A stretch of DNA of 64,000 nt from Weeksella massiliensis (GTDB taxonomy: Bacteria > Bacteroidota > Bacteroidia > Flavobacteriales > Weeksellaceae), in contig CCMH01000004.1 in assembly GCA_000751595.1 (NCBI GenBank), forward strand, positions 186,001 through 250,000, written 5' to 3'. Positions 7,445 through 16,430 of this stretch are shown one piece after another. The notes under the pieces were generated by a model. It had not been told where the DNA came from. It worked only from the letters and a program-made list of their open reading frames with translations, and searched no databases. Positions within the stretch are counted from its first letter, which is position 1. Each line of letters starts with the position of its first letter. Made by a program: the position numbers and the translations under genes.

Positions 7445-10258
7445 ATGTTTCGATTGCTCCTCCCAAAAATCATTTTACTTTTTGGACTGTTGTTCTTGGC
7501 CACTCCTGTCAGCGCACAATCGGTATCGATGGATGTGAAAAAAGACAAAGAAACGGCCAAAAAAAATCTGATCGATATGGTGGTAACATTGCGCAACAAC
7601 AGCAATGTTCCTTTTTCGGGTCGATTGAAAGTTCAGCTTCCGAAAGGTTTCAGAAGTATTTCGGGGCAAAATATCGAGGTGCAATTAGAGGCAAACGAAA
7701 CGCAATACATTCCGATTAAAATTTTGGTTCAAGTCGCGGCACAAGCTGGATCTTCTCAAATCAAAATCAATCTCGAAAATCAAAACCAAAAAGCCATTCA
7801 AGAATTCGTCCTGAAGCAATCGATCGAAGAAAACAATACGCTCCGTCTCTACAGCAAGCAACCGATAGTGTACATTCACAACCCAAACGATTCGCTTGTT
7901 TTGCAAGTTGGCGTGTCGAATCTCGGAAATCGTGCGCAAGAAACGAGTTTGGTTTTTAGCATTCCGGGAATGGTGGGCGAGAAAAATTTCTTCGAAGTAA
8001 AAGGTCGAATCCATGTAGAACAAGATTCTGTTTTTCAATTTAAATTTCTTCCTTCGGCTGCTTTGCTCGAGCGACCTCAGTTCAATATTCACGTAGCCGG
8101 AATGCGAGGTTCTGACAAAGAATTGTTTGGTAATTTGATTATTCCGGTGCAAAATATTACCTCCGTTAAACGTTTTCAAGACATCGAATTGGCGCGTCAA
8201 TCAGCAGCTTTGCGACATAATAGTTTGAGTGCAAGTTATAGAACGTCGGGCAGAGACAATGGCGTGTACCAATTGCGCGGCGCCGGAAATGTGAATCTAT
8301 CGGCCGGATATTTGGCGTTTAGTGGAAACTTGTACCAATCGATTAACGACCCGAATGTGGTGTTGAGCAATACGTATGTGGGCTATCATTATGAAAATTA
8401 TCAACTTACGATAGGAAATCTCAACAAATCGATGGAAATGGCTTTGTTTGGGCGAGGTATTCAGTTGAGTGGACAAAGCAAAGATGAGTCAAAATCATTG
8501 GAAATTGGTTTTATTGATCAGAATTTTAATTTGATCGAACGAAACGCTTTTCTCGATCATGGATACGCTTTTTATACCGCAGGAACTTTGGGCGCCAAGA
8601 ACGAAACGCGTCGTACATCGGCTTCTTATGTGTATAAAAAAGATGTGTACGAAAAAGCCAATTCTCATTTGCTTAGTTTGGATCAGCATTATGCCTGGGG
8701 ACGCGATTGGAACGGAAGTGTGAGTCTTTTTGGAGGACTTAGTACGTATGAAATCAACAACCGAACCGAGCCTTCTTTTGCCGTAGAAACGCAATACAAT
8801 GGCGATTGGCGTCAGACCAAATTAACGGGAAATTATTTTTTTAGTTCTGGATTTTTTCCAGGAAATCGACGCGGAATGTTGCAAATTCAACAAAATGCGT
8901 ATCGCAATATCAACGACAAAAAAATGGTGTACGGAAGTTTTTTCTATTCCGATTTTTCACCTAAATCTTATACCTATTTAATGAACTTAGATGCCTCGAA
9001 TTTGCGTTTCGAAAGCGGTATAAGTTTCATGCAATACAAGAATTTTTCTTTTCGATTGGGTATGCTTTATCAAAGCGAACAAAGTACAAGTTTTGGTGGA
9101 AATGGTATGACCGAATCGAAAGAACTCGACATGAAAACCTATCGCTTGCTGCAACAAATGACATGGCTCAGTGGCAATTCAAAACACTCGATTTCGGCTT
9201 CTTTCGAAGAAGGTTTGTCGTCGGTTTCTTTAGAAGATGAAATCCAACCGCAATTTAAACTGAATGCTACCTATCGCTTTAAATCTTTCGCTTTCAATAC
9301 GATGTATCAATACGGGAGTTTTTATTTGTCGGAGTTTTTAAGTTCGTTTTATCGTTGGTACGGCAACCAAACTTTTCAGCGTGTTACGGCTTCTTTGGCG
9401 TTTGAACAAAATGCTGCACACAACAAACTGATGATGAGTTCGGGCTTGGCGTACACGCAAGATTTCAATATCGGACAAACGCCTTCAGCTTTTCTCAACC
9501 TTCGTTATCTTCCTACCGAAAACTGGCAATTGTACCTCAATACGTCATGGTATCGGTATGATATGAATCGACAAATGGCGCAAAATTTTGCCAATAGCAG
9601 CCATATGCTGATGGTGGAAGGCGGCATTACGTATAGCTTTAAAGGTAGAGCTCCTTCGCCCGGAAAAAAAGCAACCCTTTCGGCTTTGGTGTATTATGAT
9701 CACAACCAAAATGGGGTGTTTGATGAAGCGGATGAAGTGGCAACCGATTATTTGATAACGCTAAACAACACGACTTTCAAGACGGATCTCAACGGACAAT
9801 TTTCTTACAGATCGTTGCCATTTGGCACCTATAAATTGAAACCAAGTGCGCAAAAAGGTTGGTTTAGTGTGGCGCAAGAAGTGGTGGTGGATCAATTTGT
9901 AACGCAACTTGCCATTCCGTTGTACCAAAGTGGAACGGTTCGTGGGCAAATCAAATATTGGTTTGATGAAAAAGCTTCGATGGAAATAGATCCGCAATAT
10001 AGTGGAATCGTATTTCAGGTGTCGCAAGACGGACGGTTTATTCAGCGTATTTCGACCAACGAAGAAGGAGAATTCATCTTGTTTCTACCCACCGGAAATT
10101 ACCAAATAGAACTCAATGAAAACTCACTTCCTGCCCAAACACAAGTGTCAGAAGCCCTACAAAACTTCCAGATAGAAGCCGGGAAAATCACGCAATTACC
10201 CATTTTCGAACTAAAAGTGAACACCAAAAAAGTGAACATTAAAAAATTCGGTAGTTAG
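7445..10258 (+). CDS. Large outer-membrane barrel protein, usher-like
   Basis: 937 residues, signal peptide ending TPVSAQ (about residue 25). About 26-235 looks like two beta-sandwich domains (for example DMVVTLRNNSNVPFSG). About 240-730 is rich in alternating aromatic strands and turns, the look of a big outer-membrane beta-barrel. From about 740 there is a carboxypeptidase-regulatory/SdrD-B-like domain with a D-x-N-x-N-G-x-x-D calcium-like loop (DHNQNGVFDEAD, 752-763) and TDLNGQFSYRSLPFGTYKL, and a second such domain to the end. Ushers also combine N-terminal periplasmic domain, a large barrel and two C-terminal beta-sandwich domains, at 800-900 residues. A plug domain was not identified. 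The last gene of the operon; no obvious terminator follows. Confidence 0.55.
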   Translation: MFRLLLPKIILLFGLLFLATPVSAQSVSMDVKKDKETAKKNLIDMVVTLRNNSNVPFSGRLKVQLPKGFRSISGQNIEVQLEANETQYIPIKILVQVAAQAGSSQIKINLENQNQKAIQEFVLKQSIEENNTLRLYSKQPIVYIHNPNDSLVLQVGVSNLGNRAQETSLVFSIPGMVGEKNFFEVKGRIHVEQDSVFQFKFLPSAALLERPQFNIHVAGMRGSDKELFGNLIIPVQNITSVKRFQDIELARQSAALRHNSLSASYRTSGRDNGVYQLRGAGNVNLSAGYLAFSGNLYQSINDPNVVLSNTYVGYHYENYQLTIGNLNKSMEMALFGRGIQLSGQSKDESKSLEIGFIDQNFNLIERNAFLDHGYAFYTAGTLGAKNETRRTSASYVYKKDVYEKANSHLLSLDQHYAWGRDWNGSVSLFGGLSTYEINNRTEPSFAVETQYNGDWRQTKLTGNYFFSSGFFPGNRRGMLQIQQNAYRNINDKKMVYGSFFYSDFSPKSYTYLMNLDASNLRFESGISFMQYKNFSFRLGMLYQSEQSTSFGGNGMTESKELDMKTYRLLQQMTWLSGNSKHSISASFEEGLSSVSLEDEIQPQFKLNATYRFKSFAFNTMYQYGSFYLSEFLSSFYRWYGNQTFQRVTASLAFEQNAAHNKLMMSSGLAYTQDFNIGQTPSAFLNLRYLPTENWQLYLNTSWYRYDMNRQMAQNFANSSHMLMVEGGITYSFKGRAPSPGKKATLSALVYYDHNQNGVFDEADEVATDYLITLNNTTFKTDLNGQFSYRSLPFGTYKLKPSAQKGWFSVAQEVVVDQFVTQLAIPLYQSGTVRGQIKYWFDEKASMEIDPQYSGIVFQVSQDGRFIQRISTNEEGEFILFLPTGNYQIELNENSLPAQTQVSEALQNFQIEAGKITQLPIFELKVNTKKVNIKKFGS

Positions 10259-10636
10259 GATTGGTTTTGAAGAGATGAGTTTTTTACAAAACAACAATCA
10301 ATGAAATGCAAATTTGTTTTATCAAGTAAATCTTCGTAAATTAGCAAATTATGTTGCGAATACATGAAGTTAATTTATTCAACATATCAATTTTTATTTT
10401 GTGCAAAAAGTCTCGTTTCTTCTTTGGCTTATTTGCATGATGATTCTTATATGCGATGCTCGAAAGAGTTTATCAACTAAGCCCTGCTGAAACTTAAAAA
10501 GCAGGGAAAAACACCTTACGAAATTTAACGTTTAATTTATATCATCGATTTTCTTTTTTTCGATCCTATAAACCTATCTATTGAATACGTTTTTTGAGTT
10601 TGAAAAAGGGAAGTTCATCTTACAAAAAAAAATATT
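10259..10636. other. 378-bp intergenic region after the barrel gene
   Basis: Holds no clear gene. A short broken frame (10364-10528) and a 7-base inverted repeat (CCCTGCT...AGCAGGG, 10482-10506) without a T-run are present. No convincing TAnnTTTG element was found for the Rnk-like gene that follows. Confidence 0.5.
10364..10528 (+). pseudogene. Possible remnant of a small gene
   Basis: An ATG at 10364 gives 38 codons to a TAA at 10478-10480; reading on in the same frame gives ALLKLKKQGKTPYEI and a second TAA at 10526-10528. The part after the first stop has a coding-like look (Lys-rich, helical), as if one small gene was interrupted by a stop. No family is recognised, and chance is quite possible over such a length. 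Confidence 0.2.
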
Positions 10637-11026
10637 ATGGAGTACAATGTTGTTTTAACGACGGGGATCAGTGATATGATCAGAGAACATTTAAGAAGAA
10701 AACTTGTAAACCCACAAGTTGAAGCTTTGTTAACAGAAGAAATCAGAAACATGGAGTTGGTTTCTAGAAAAGAATTACCGGAAGATGCTGTTTACATCAA
10801 CCGAAAAGTTCGTGTGAAAAATCATACAAAAGGAACTGAACAAGATTATATTTTCTTGTCGAGCAACTTCCGCGAGAAACCTAAGAAAAATAAATATTCT
10901 ATTCTTTCTGCAATGGCTTTGGCAACTTTAGGTCGTAAAACAGGAGATCGTTTTACATGGCCATTTGACGAAGGAGAAATGGATATTGAAATCCTAAGTG
11001 TAGAAGAGTTTGTAAATCCAAACTAA
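10637..11026 (+). CDS. Rnk/GreA-type RNA polymerase secondary-channel factor domain protein
   Basis: 129 residues. The C-terminal half (VYINRKVRVKNHTKGTEQDY, then PKKNKYSILSAMALATLGRK and GDRFTWPF) matches the GreA/GreB C-terminal FKBP-like domain, with the SALA.ALLG.K.GD pattern. The N-terminal half is short and lacks the long coiled coil with acidic tip that GreA/GreB use for transcript cleavage, so it resembles Rnk-like proteins that occupy RNA polymerase without cleavage activity. Effects on transcription or NDP kinase levels are known only from proteobacteria. It is a single gene ending in a strong terminator. Confidence 0.8.
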   Translation: MEYNVVLTTGISDMIREHLRRKLVNPQVEALLTEEIRNMELVSRKELPEDAVYINRKVRVKNHTKGTEQDYIFLSSNFREKPKKNKYSILSAMALATLGRKTGDRFTWPFDEGEMDIEILSVEEFVNPN

Positions 11027-11097
11027 AAATGGTAGTATTTCGTTTCTAATTGAATGAACAACTAAACGAAATAGTTATCAATAACATTTCATATCAA

Positions 11098-11133
11098 AAC
11101 AGCAAACTTTGTGATAAGGTTTGCTGTTTTTTT
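11098..11133 (+). terminator. Intrinsic terminator of the Rnk-like gene
   Basis: AACAGCAAAC...GTTTGCTGTT stem with a short loop, followed by seven T. Confidence 0.85.
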
Positions 11134-11212
11134 ATGGGTAATACAATTATTTTTTTGCTAAGAGCAGCATCCTATCAATATATTTTTCAGAAAAAAATTC
11201 GTAACTTGAAAG

Positions 11213-12217
11213 ATGAAAAAATTTAAAAAAATGAACTATTCAATACTCGATTTGGCTTATGTGATGAAAGGAGATTCGTTTACTGAAACTTTCGAGAAGT
11301 CTGCCTTATCGATCCAAATTGCTGAAGAGCTTGGTTACACGCGTTATTGGGTTTCGGAGCATCATAATATGGAGAATGTCATCAGTTCGGCAACCAGCAT
11401 TTTTATTGGTTATTTGGCTGGTAAAACAAAAAAAATTCGTGTTGGTTCGGGCGGAATTATGTTACCGAATCACACCACTTTGTCGATTGCAGAACAGTTT
11501 GGGACGCTAGATGCCATGTATCCTAATAGAATAGATTTAGGGTTGGGTCGAGCACCCGGCACAGATGCCTTAACCGCGCAGCGATTGAGAAGAGGAAGTT
11601 TGGATTTTAATTATCCTTTCGAGCAGCATATAGAAGAATTAGAATTGTATTTTTCGTCCGAAAATGCCACTTCTAAAGTTAGAGCGCTGCCAGGTGAAGG
11701 AGCTAATGTACCGTTGTATATGTTGGGTTCTAGTACCGATTCTGCTTTTTTATCAGCTAAGCTGGGATTGCCTTATGCTTTTGCAGGGCATTTTGCACCC
11801 GCTCAGTTCTTTGCAGCTCATAAAATATACCATGAAAATTTTCAACCGTCAGAGCGATTAGCCAATCCGTATATGCTTTTGTGTGCGAATTTTATTTTGG
11901 CAGATACGGTGGAAGAGGCACATTATTTATCGAAAACCATGTACCAAGGATTTGCCAATATTGTCACTGATCATCGTAAACCAATTGTTTCACCAGATGA
12001 AACAACCCTAGAAAATCTGAGTAAAGAACAATTAGCTGTAGTGCAAAACATGACTGCTTTTAGTTTTATAGGAGATGTAGAAACAGTGAGAACAAATTTA
12101 GAAGCGTTTTTGACGCCGAATCCGGTAGATGAAATTATTGTATCGACCAATATTTATAACTTCGAAAATAAATTACATTCGTATCGATTAACAGCTGATA
12201 TTTTTAATGCTGAATAG
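11213..12217 (+). CDS. LLM class flavin-dependent oxidoreductase (MsnO8-like)
   Basis: 334 residues. The start YSILDLAYVMKGDSF, the RYWVSEHHNM segment near residue 45, the GSGGIMLPNH strand and LGLGRAPGTD are diagnostic of bacterial luciferase-like TIM-barrel monooxygenases, in particular the branch annotated MsnO8. These bind reduced FMN (supplied by a partner) and oxidise small molecules; substrate is unknown. A second in-frame ATG at 11231 (MNYSIL) is an equally good start. No flavin reductase lies beside it. Confidence 0.85.
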   Translation: MKKFKKMNYSILDLAYVMKGDSFTETFEKSALSIQIAEELGYTRYWVSEHHNMENVISSATSIFIGYLAGKTKKIRVGSGGIMLPNHTTLSIAEQFGTLDAMYPNRIDLGLGRAPGTDALTAQRLRRGSLDFNYPFEQHIEELELYFSSENATSKVRALPGEGANVPLYMLGSSTDSAFLSAKLGLPYAFAGHFAPAQFFAAHKIYHENFQPSERLANPYMLLCANFILADTVEEAHYLSKTMYQGFANIVTDHRKPIVSPDETTLENLSKEQLAVVQNMTAFSFIGDVETVRTNLEAFLTPNPVDEIIVSTNIYNFENKLHSYRLTADIFNAE

Positions 12218-12242
12218 GTTATTTACTTTGAATGATAAACTC

Positions 12243-12250
12243 TATATTTG
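12243..12250 (+). promoter_or_regulatory. -7 promoter element before the polyprenyl synthase gene
   Basis: TATATTTG, 23 bases upstream of the ATG at 12274, matches the Bacteroidota consensus; no TTTG at the ideal -33 spacing. Confidence 0.5.
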
Positions 12251-12273
12251 TGAGAATTTATTTTTAAAAGCTC

Positions 12274-13245
12274 ATGCATTCAATCGAAGAACTACATCAA
12301 ATTATCGATCAAGCGATCGAGAAAAATCTAGTTGTTAAATCGCCACGTGAACTCTATGAACCGATCGAATATATTTTAGGAATCGGAGGAAAAAGAATTC
12401 GTCCGTTGATTGTCCTTATGGGGAATCAAATGTTCAACGGTCGAGTAGAAGATGCGGTGAAACCTGCATTGGCAATGGAATACTTTCATAATTTTACCCT
12501 AATGCACGACGATATTATGGATTCTGCTCCGCTTCGTCGCGGTAAAGAATCGGTGCATATGAAGTATGATATTAATTCGGCAATTTTGTCGGGCGACACC
12601 ATGCTGATTCAGGCATATGAGCTGTTAGAAGATTTGCCAAATGATGTTTTCAAAGAAGCAATCAAACTATTCAATAAAACCGCAATCGAGCTGTGCGAAG
12701 GGCAACAGTATGATGTAAATTACGAAACCCAAAAAGAGATTTCCTACGAAGATTATTATAAAATGATCAAAGGAAAAACGGCTGTTTTGGTAGGAGCTTG
12801 TCTCAAATTAGGCGCTCTTGTTGCTGGCGCACCTAAAGAAGAAGCCGACCGATTGTATGAAATTGGACTGAATTTAGGGATTGCCTATCAACTGAAAGAT
12901 GATTATTTAGATGTATTCGGGACGTCGGTGAAAATTGGTAAAAAACACGCTGGCGATATTTACGAGAATAAAAAGACCATTCTTTTTGTTACTGCTCTTC
13001 AAAATGCAGATGCCAAAGAACGGGACGAATTATTGTATTGGTATAATATAAAAGCAGAAAATATCGACAAAGTTTATGCTGTAGAAAAATTATACCGAAA
13101 ACTAAAAGTCAATAAACAAATATCGCAACTGATCAAAGAATATACTCAAAAAGCTAAACAGCTTATTGATGAAGTGGCAGTTGCTGATGAAAATAAATAT
13201 TATTTACGAGAGTTGAGTGAAATGTTAATCGATCGTCAAGAATAA
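12274..13245 (+). CDS. Polyprenyl diphosphate synthase, trans-type
   Basis: 323 residues. GGKRIRP (38-44), the first aspartate-rich motif DDIMD (79-83) followed by RRGK, and the second motif DDYLD near residue 212 (AYQLKDDYLD) are those of trans-isoprenyl diphosphate synthases, which add isopentenyl units to an allylic diphosphate. The fifth residue before the first Asp motif is Phe74, and the motif has no insertion; in type I enzymes an aromatic at this position favours C20 (GGPP) products, which would feed carotenoid or quinone side-chain synthesis. That is inference; a longer-chain enzyme is possible. It is followed after 3 bases by the GSCFA gene. Confidence 0.88.
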   Translation: MHSIEELHQIIDQAIEKNLVVKSPRELYEPIEYILGIGGKRIRPLIVLMGNQMFNGRVEDAVKPALAMEYFHNFTLMHDDIMDSAPLRRGKESVHMKYDINSAILSGDTMLIQAYELLEDLPNDVFKEAIKLFNKTAIELCEGQQYDVNYETQKEISYEDYYKMIKGKTAVLVGACLKLGALVAGAPKEEADRLYEIGLNLGIAYQLKDDYLDVFGTSVKIGKKHAGDIYENKKTILFVTALQNADAKERDELLYWYNIKAENIDKVYAVEKLYRKLKVNKQISQLIKEYTQKAKQLIDEVAVADENKYYLRELSEMLIDRQE

Positions 13246-13248
13246 ACT

Positions 13249-14238
13249 ATGCAATTTCGGACCGAAATTACACCCAAAAAGCCTCCTTTTTCTATCCATC
13301 ATAAACATAAAATTGTTTCGATTGGTTCGTGCTTTGCGCAAGAAATGGGAGATCGAATGTCGAATGCAAAATTCAATATTCAGACCAATCCTTTTGGGAT
13401 ATTGTTTCATCCTTTGGCCATCGAAAATGCATTGGGTAGGATTCACTCGCGCATCCATTACATCACCAACGAAATTTTCGAGTTTAATAATTTGTTTTTT
13501 TCGTGGGATCATCATTCGAGTTTCAGCAATCCATCGAAAGTGGAATGCATCAATCAGATCAATCAAACCATAGAGTTTTACAACGATTTCTGTAGAAATG
13601 CAGATTATTTTATGATTACTCTTGGGACGGCGTGGGTGTATAAAATAAAAAGTATGGATTTGGTGGTGGCCAATTGTCATAAATTACCCCAACGAGAATT
13701 CGAAAAAAAACTACTTTCTACGCAAGAAATTTATCAATCTCTGTTGTCGATAATGCAATTGATTTTGGATATGGCTCCGAATGCAAAAATTATTTTCACG
13801 GTAAGTCCAGTTCGGCATATCAAAGATGGTTTGATGGAAAATCATGTTAGTAAAGGACGCTTGATTGATGCGGTTTACGAAATAGAACAACAATATAATG
13901 AGCTGTTTTATTTTCCGGCTTATGAACTGATGATGGATGATTTGCGTGATTATCGTTTTTATAAAAATGATTTTCTGCATCCGAACGATTTAGCAACCGA
14001 TTATATTTGGGATAAATTTACCCAAACGTGGATGCAGCCTCGCACACATGATGTGCTGAACGATATAAAAAAAGTAAATCAAGCCTTAGGGCATCGAGCT
14101 TTTAATGAACAATCTGTTCAGCATCAATCTTTTTTGTACAATACGATTAAAGAAATGAAAAGATTGAACGAAAAACTAACCGTGAACAATTATAAAAAAG
14201 AAATAGAATTACTAGAAGCAAAACTGAGAAAATGCTAA
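13249..14238 (+). CDS. GSCFA domain protein
   Basis: 329 residues. The block VSIGSCFAQEMGDRM (24-38) names this family; GSCFA proteins have a SGNH-hydrolase-like fold, and the late LHPNDLATDYIW segment supplies the His of a possible Ser/His hydrolase pair. The YFMITLGTAWVY segment is also typical. They are common next to housekeeping genes in Bacteroidota, possibly as acyl esterases of cell-surface material, but no activity is established. It starts 3 bases after the polyprenyl synthase and overlaps the TatD start by 7 bases, so all three are probably co-translated. Confidence 0.88.
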   Translation: MQFRTEITPKKPPFSIHHKHKIVSIGSCFAQEMGDRMSNAKFNIQTNPFGILFHPLAIENALGRIHSRIHYITNEIFEFNNLFFSWDHHSSFSNPSKVECINQINQTIEFYNDFCRNADYFMITLGTAWVYKIKSMDLVVANCHKLPQREFEKKLLSTQEIYQSLLSIMQLILDMAPNAKIIFTVSPVRHIKDGLMENHVSKGRLIDAVYEIEQQYNELFYFPAYELMMDDLRDYRFYKNDFLHPNDLATDYIWDKFTQTWMQPRTHDVLNDIKKVNQALGHRAFNEQSVQHQSFLYNTIKEMKRLNEKLTVNNYKKEIELLEAKLRKC

Positions 14239-15002
14239 TCGATACCCATACACATCTCTATTCTGAACAATTTGATGAAGACCGAGACGAAATGATTCAA
14301 CGAGCTTTTGACGCTGGTGTACAACAATTTTATTTGCCAGCAATAGATTCGTCTTACACGGAAGCTATGCTCCAATTAGAAACGCAATATCCAAATAATA
14401 TTCATGCCATGATAGGATTGCATCCTACATCGGTTAATCCTGAAACAGTGGAGGATGAATTGAATTATGTAAAGGATTGGTTGAAGAAAAGAACTTTCAA
14501 AGCTATAGGAGAAATTGGAATAGATTTATATTGGGAAAAAGAAAATTTAGCGATTCAACAAGATGCTTTTAAAGAGCAAATTCAATTAGCCAAACACTAT
14601 CAGTTGCCAATTGTGATTCATTGTAGAGATGCTTTCGAAGAGGTTTTTGAAGTTTTGGAAGATGAAAAAGATGATTCCCTTTTTGGAATTTTTCATTGTT
14701 TCACCGGTACTTTAGACGATGCAAAACGTGCATTGGATTATAATTTACATTTGGGGATTGGAGGAGTTGTAACTTTTAAGAATGGAAAAATAGATCAGTT
14801 TCTACAAGAAATTCCATTAGAAAAAATTGTGTTAGAAACAGACAGTCCATATTTGGCTCCTACGCCATATCGAGGCAAGCGGAACGAGAGCAGCTATCTT
14901 ACACGAGTAGTAGAAAAATTGGTTGATATTTATAGAAAAACTCCTACCGAAATTGCCGAACAAACAACCGCGAATGCTTTATCAATTTTCGAACGAAGCT
15001 AA
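14232..15002 (+). CDS. TatD-family metal-dependent DNase/hydrolase
   Basis: 256 residues. The metal-binding residues of the TatD amidohydrolase-like barrel are all present: [11 protein letters not shown] at the start, GEIGIDLYW near residue 98, [17 protein letters not shown] and ETDSPYLAP near the end. TatD enzymes are 3'-5' exonucleases that work in DNA repair and fragmentation; E. coli TatD is not needed for Tat export despite its name. The 5' end overlaps the GSCFA frame by 7 bases. Confidence 0.92.
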   Translation: MLIDTHTHLYSEQFDEDRDEMIQRAFDAGVQQFYLPAIDSSYTEAMLQLETQYPNNIHAMIGLHPTSVNPETVEDELNYVKDWLKKRTFKAIGEIGIDLYWEKENLAIQQDAFKEQIQLAKHYQLPIVIHCRDAFEEVFEVLEDEKDDSLFGIFHCFTGTLDDAKRALDYNLHLGIGGVVTFKNGKIDQFLQEIPLEKIVLETDSPYLAPTPYRGKRNESSYLTRVVEKLVDIYRKTPTEIAEQTTANALSIFERS

Positions 15003-15032
15003 AATTCAGGTTCGAATATTCATCAAATCCAT

Positions 15033-15040
15033 TATATTTG
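15033..15040 (+). promoter_or_regulatory. -7 promoter element of pyrH-frr
   Basis: TATATTTG, 18 bases upstream of the pyrH ATG at 15059, would start transcription about 12 bases before the start codon. Confidence 0.6.
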
Positions 15041-15058
15041 CAAAGAAATCCTTTAAAA

Positions 15059-15769
15059 ATGAAATACAAAAGAATACTCCTCAAGCTAAGTGGAGAAGCC
15101 TTAATGGGTGATTTACAATATGGTATAGATCCTGCAGTCTTACAACAATATGCAGAACAAATAAAAGAAGTCGTAGATTTAGGCTGTGAAGTTGCCATAG
15201 TTATTGGTGGAGGAAATATTTTTAGAGGAGTGCAAGGAGTCGCCTCTGGGATGGATCGCGTGCAAGGTGATTATATGGGCATGCTTGCAACCGTGATAAA
15301 CAGTATGGCTTTGCAAGGTGCATTGGAAGATATTGACCTGAAAACACGTTTGCAAACCGCAATCCGTATGGAGCAAATTGCAGAACCTTTTATCAAAAGA
15401 AGAGCAACAAGACACTTAGAAAAAGGACGTGTCGTGATTTTTGGAGCCGGAACAGGTAATCCGTATTTCACAACAGATACCGCAGCAGTTTTGCGCGCGA
15501 TAGAAATTAATGCAGATGTAATTCTGAAAGGTACTCGCGTAGATGGAATCTATACCGCAGACCCTGAAAAAGATAAAAACGCACAAAAATTCGATACGAT
15601 TTCGTACGAAGAAGTATATGATAAAGGTTTGAAAATCATGGATATGACGGCCTTTACTTTAAGTGATGAAAACAATTTGCCGATTATCGTATTTGATATG
15701 AATACAAAAGGTAATCTGAAGAATTTAGTTTTAGGAGAAAACGTAGGAACATTGGTAACAAATAATTAA
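15059..15769 (+). CDS. pyrH: UMP kinase
   Basis: 236 residues from the ATG at 15059; an upstream in-frame TTG at 15038 lies within the promoter element and is rejected. [16 protein letters not shown] is the N-terminal ATP-binding segment of the amino-acid-kinase-fold UMP kinases, followed by [10 protein letters not shown], the [16 protein letters not shown] segment and TDTAAVLRA. It phosphorylates UMP to UDP in pyrimidine nucleotide synthesis; the hexamer is GTP-activated and UTP-inhibited in most bacteria. pyrH-frr is a widely conserved pair, here separated by 8 bases. Confidence 0.97.
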   Translation: MKYKRILLKLSGEALMGDLQYGIDPAVLQQYAEQIKEVVDLGCEVAIVIGGGNIFRGVQGVASGMDRVQGDYMGMLATVINSMALQGALEDIDLKTRLQTAIRMEQIAEPFIKRRATRHLEKGRVVIFGAGTGNPYFTTDTAAVLRAIEINADVILKGTRVDGIYTADPEKDKNAQKFDTISYEEVYDKGLKIMDMTAFTLSDENNLPIIVFDMNTKGNLKNLVLGENVGTLVTNN

Positions 15770-15777
15770 ATCCCGAA

Positions 15778-16332
15778 ATGGAAGAATTAGATTTAATCAT
15801 TGCAGAAGCAAAAGAACAAATGCAAAAAACCTTGGAACACTTGGATAATGCATTCGGAAAATTAAGAGCTGGTAAAGCATCTCCAGCCATGTTGAGTACT
15901 GTAAAAATTGATTATTACGGTAGTATTACGCCCTTAAGTCAGGTAGCGAATATCAATACACCCGACGCGATGACCATTAGTGTACAACCTTGGGAGCGCA
16001 ATTTGATTGGTGAAATAGAAAAAGCAATCATCAACTCGAATCTTGGGTTTGCTCCTTCGAACAATGGAGATATGATCATTATCAATATCCCACCATTAAC
16101 AGAAGAGCGTCGTAAAGAATTATCGAAAATGGCCAAAGCAGAAGCTGAACATGCAAAAGTTAGTATTCGTAATGCACGAAAAGATGCCAATAACAATCTG
16201 AAAAGTGTGAAAGATGCTTCAGAAGACGTGGTGAAAGGCTATGAAAATGATGTGCAAGAATTAACCGATAAATACATCAAGAATATTGATGAAGCTTTTG
16301 CTAAAAAAGAAGCAGAAATCATGAAAGTATAA
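15778..16332 (+). CDS. frr: Ribosome recycling factor
   Basis: 184 residues, the normal length. LRAGKASPAMLSTVKIDYYG (near 30-49), NINTPDAMTISVQPWE and LTEERRKELSKMAKAEAEHA are the conserved blocks of RRF, which with EF-G splits the post-termination ribosome. The C-terminal half forms the long helices of domain I (EDVVKGYENDVQELTDKY). A strong terminator follows the gene. Confidence 0.97.
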   Translation: MEELDLIIAEAKEQMQKTLEHLDNAFGKLRAGKASPAMLSTVKIDYYGSITPLSQVANINTPDAMTISVQPWERNLIGEIEKAIINSNLGFAPSNNGDMIIINIPPLTEERRKELSKMAKAEAEHAKVSIRNARKDANNNLKSVKDASEDVVKGYENDVQELTDKYIKNIDEAFAKKEAEIMKV

Positions 16333-16380
16333 TTAAATCAAGTATTTACTTATACCTAAATCGATAAAAAATATCAATTA

Positions 16381-16405
16381 AAAGCAGCATTATGCTGCTT
16401 TTTTC
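16381..16405 (+). terminator. Intrinsic terminator of pyrH-frr
   Basis: AAAGCAGCAT pairs with ATGCTGCTTT and is followed by further T. An ATG at 16392 lies inside the hairpin and is therefore not used as the start of the next gene. Confidence 0.8.
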
Positions 16406-16430
16406 ATTTACTTTGCACAAATTGCAAAAA

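Noticed and set aside
7294-7719. 141-codon open frame across the junction of the tip-like and barrel genes
   Set aside because: Overlaps both real genes in another frame; no start context or domain.
7685-8200. 171-codon open frame antisense to the barrel gene
   Set aside because: Arg/Asn-rich shadow of alternating beta-strand codons.
4935-10258. Type V (FimA/Mfa1) pilus as explanation of the exported set
   Set aside because: Those subunits are lipoprotein precursors processed by an Arg-gingipain; here the subunits have ordinary signal peptides without a lipobox, and a PapD-like chaperone and a large barrel are present.
10482-10506. CCCTGCT...AGCAGGG inverted repeat as terminator of the barrel gene
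   Set aside because: Over 220 bases from the stop codon, followed by A rather than T; it also lies inside the possible broken frame.
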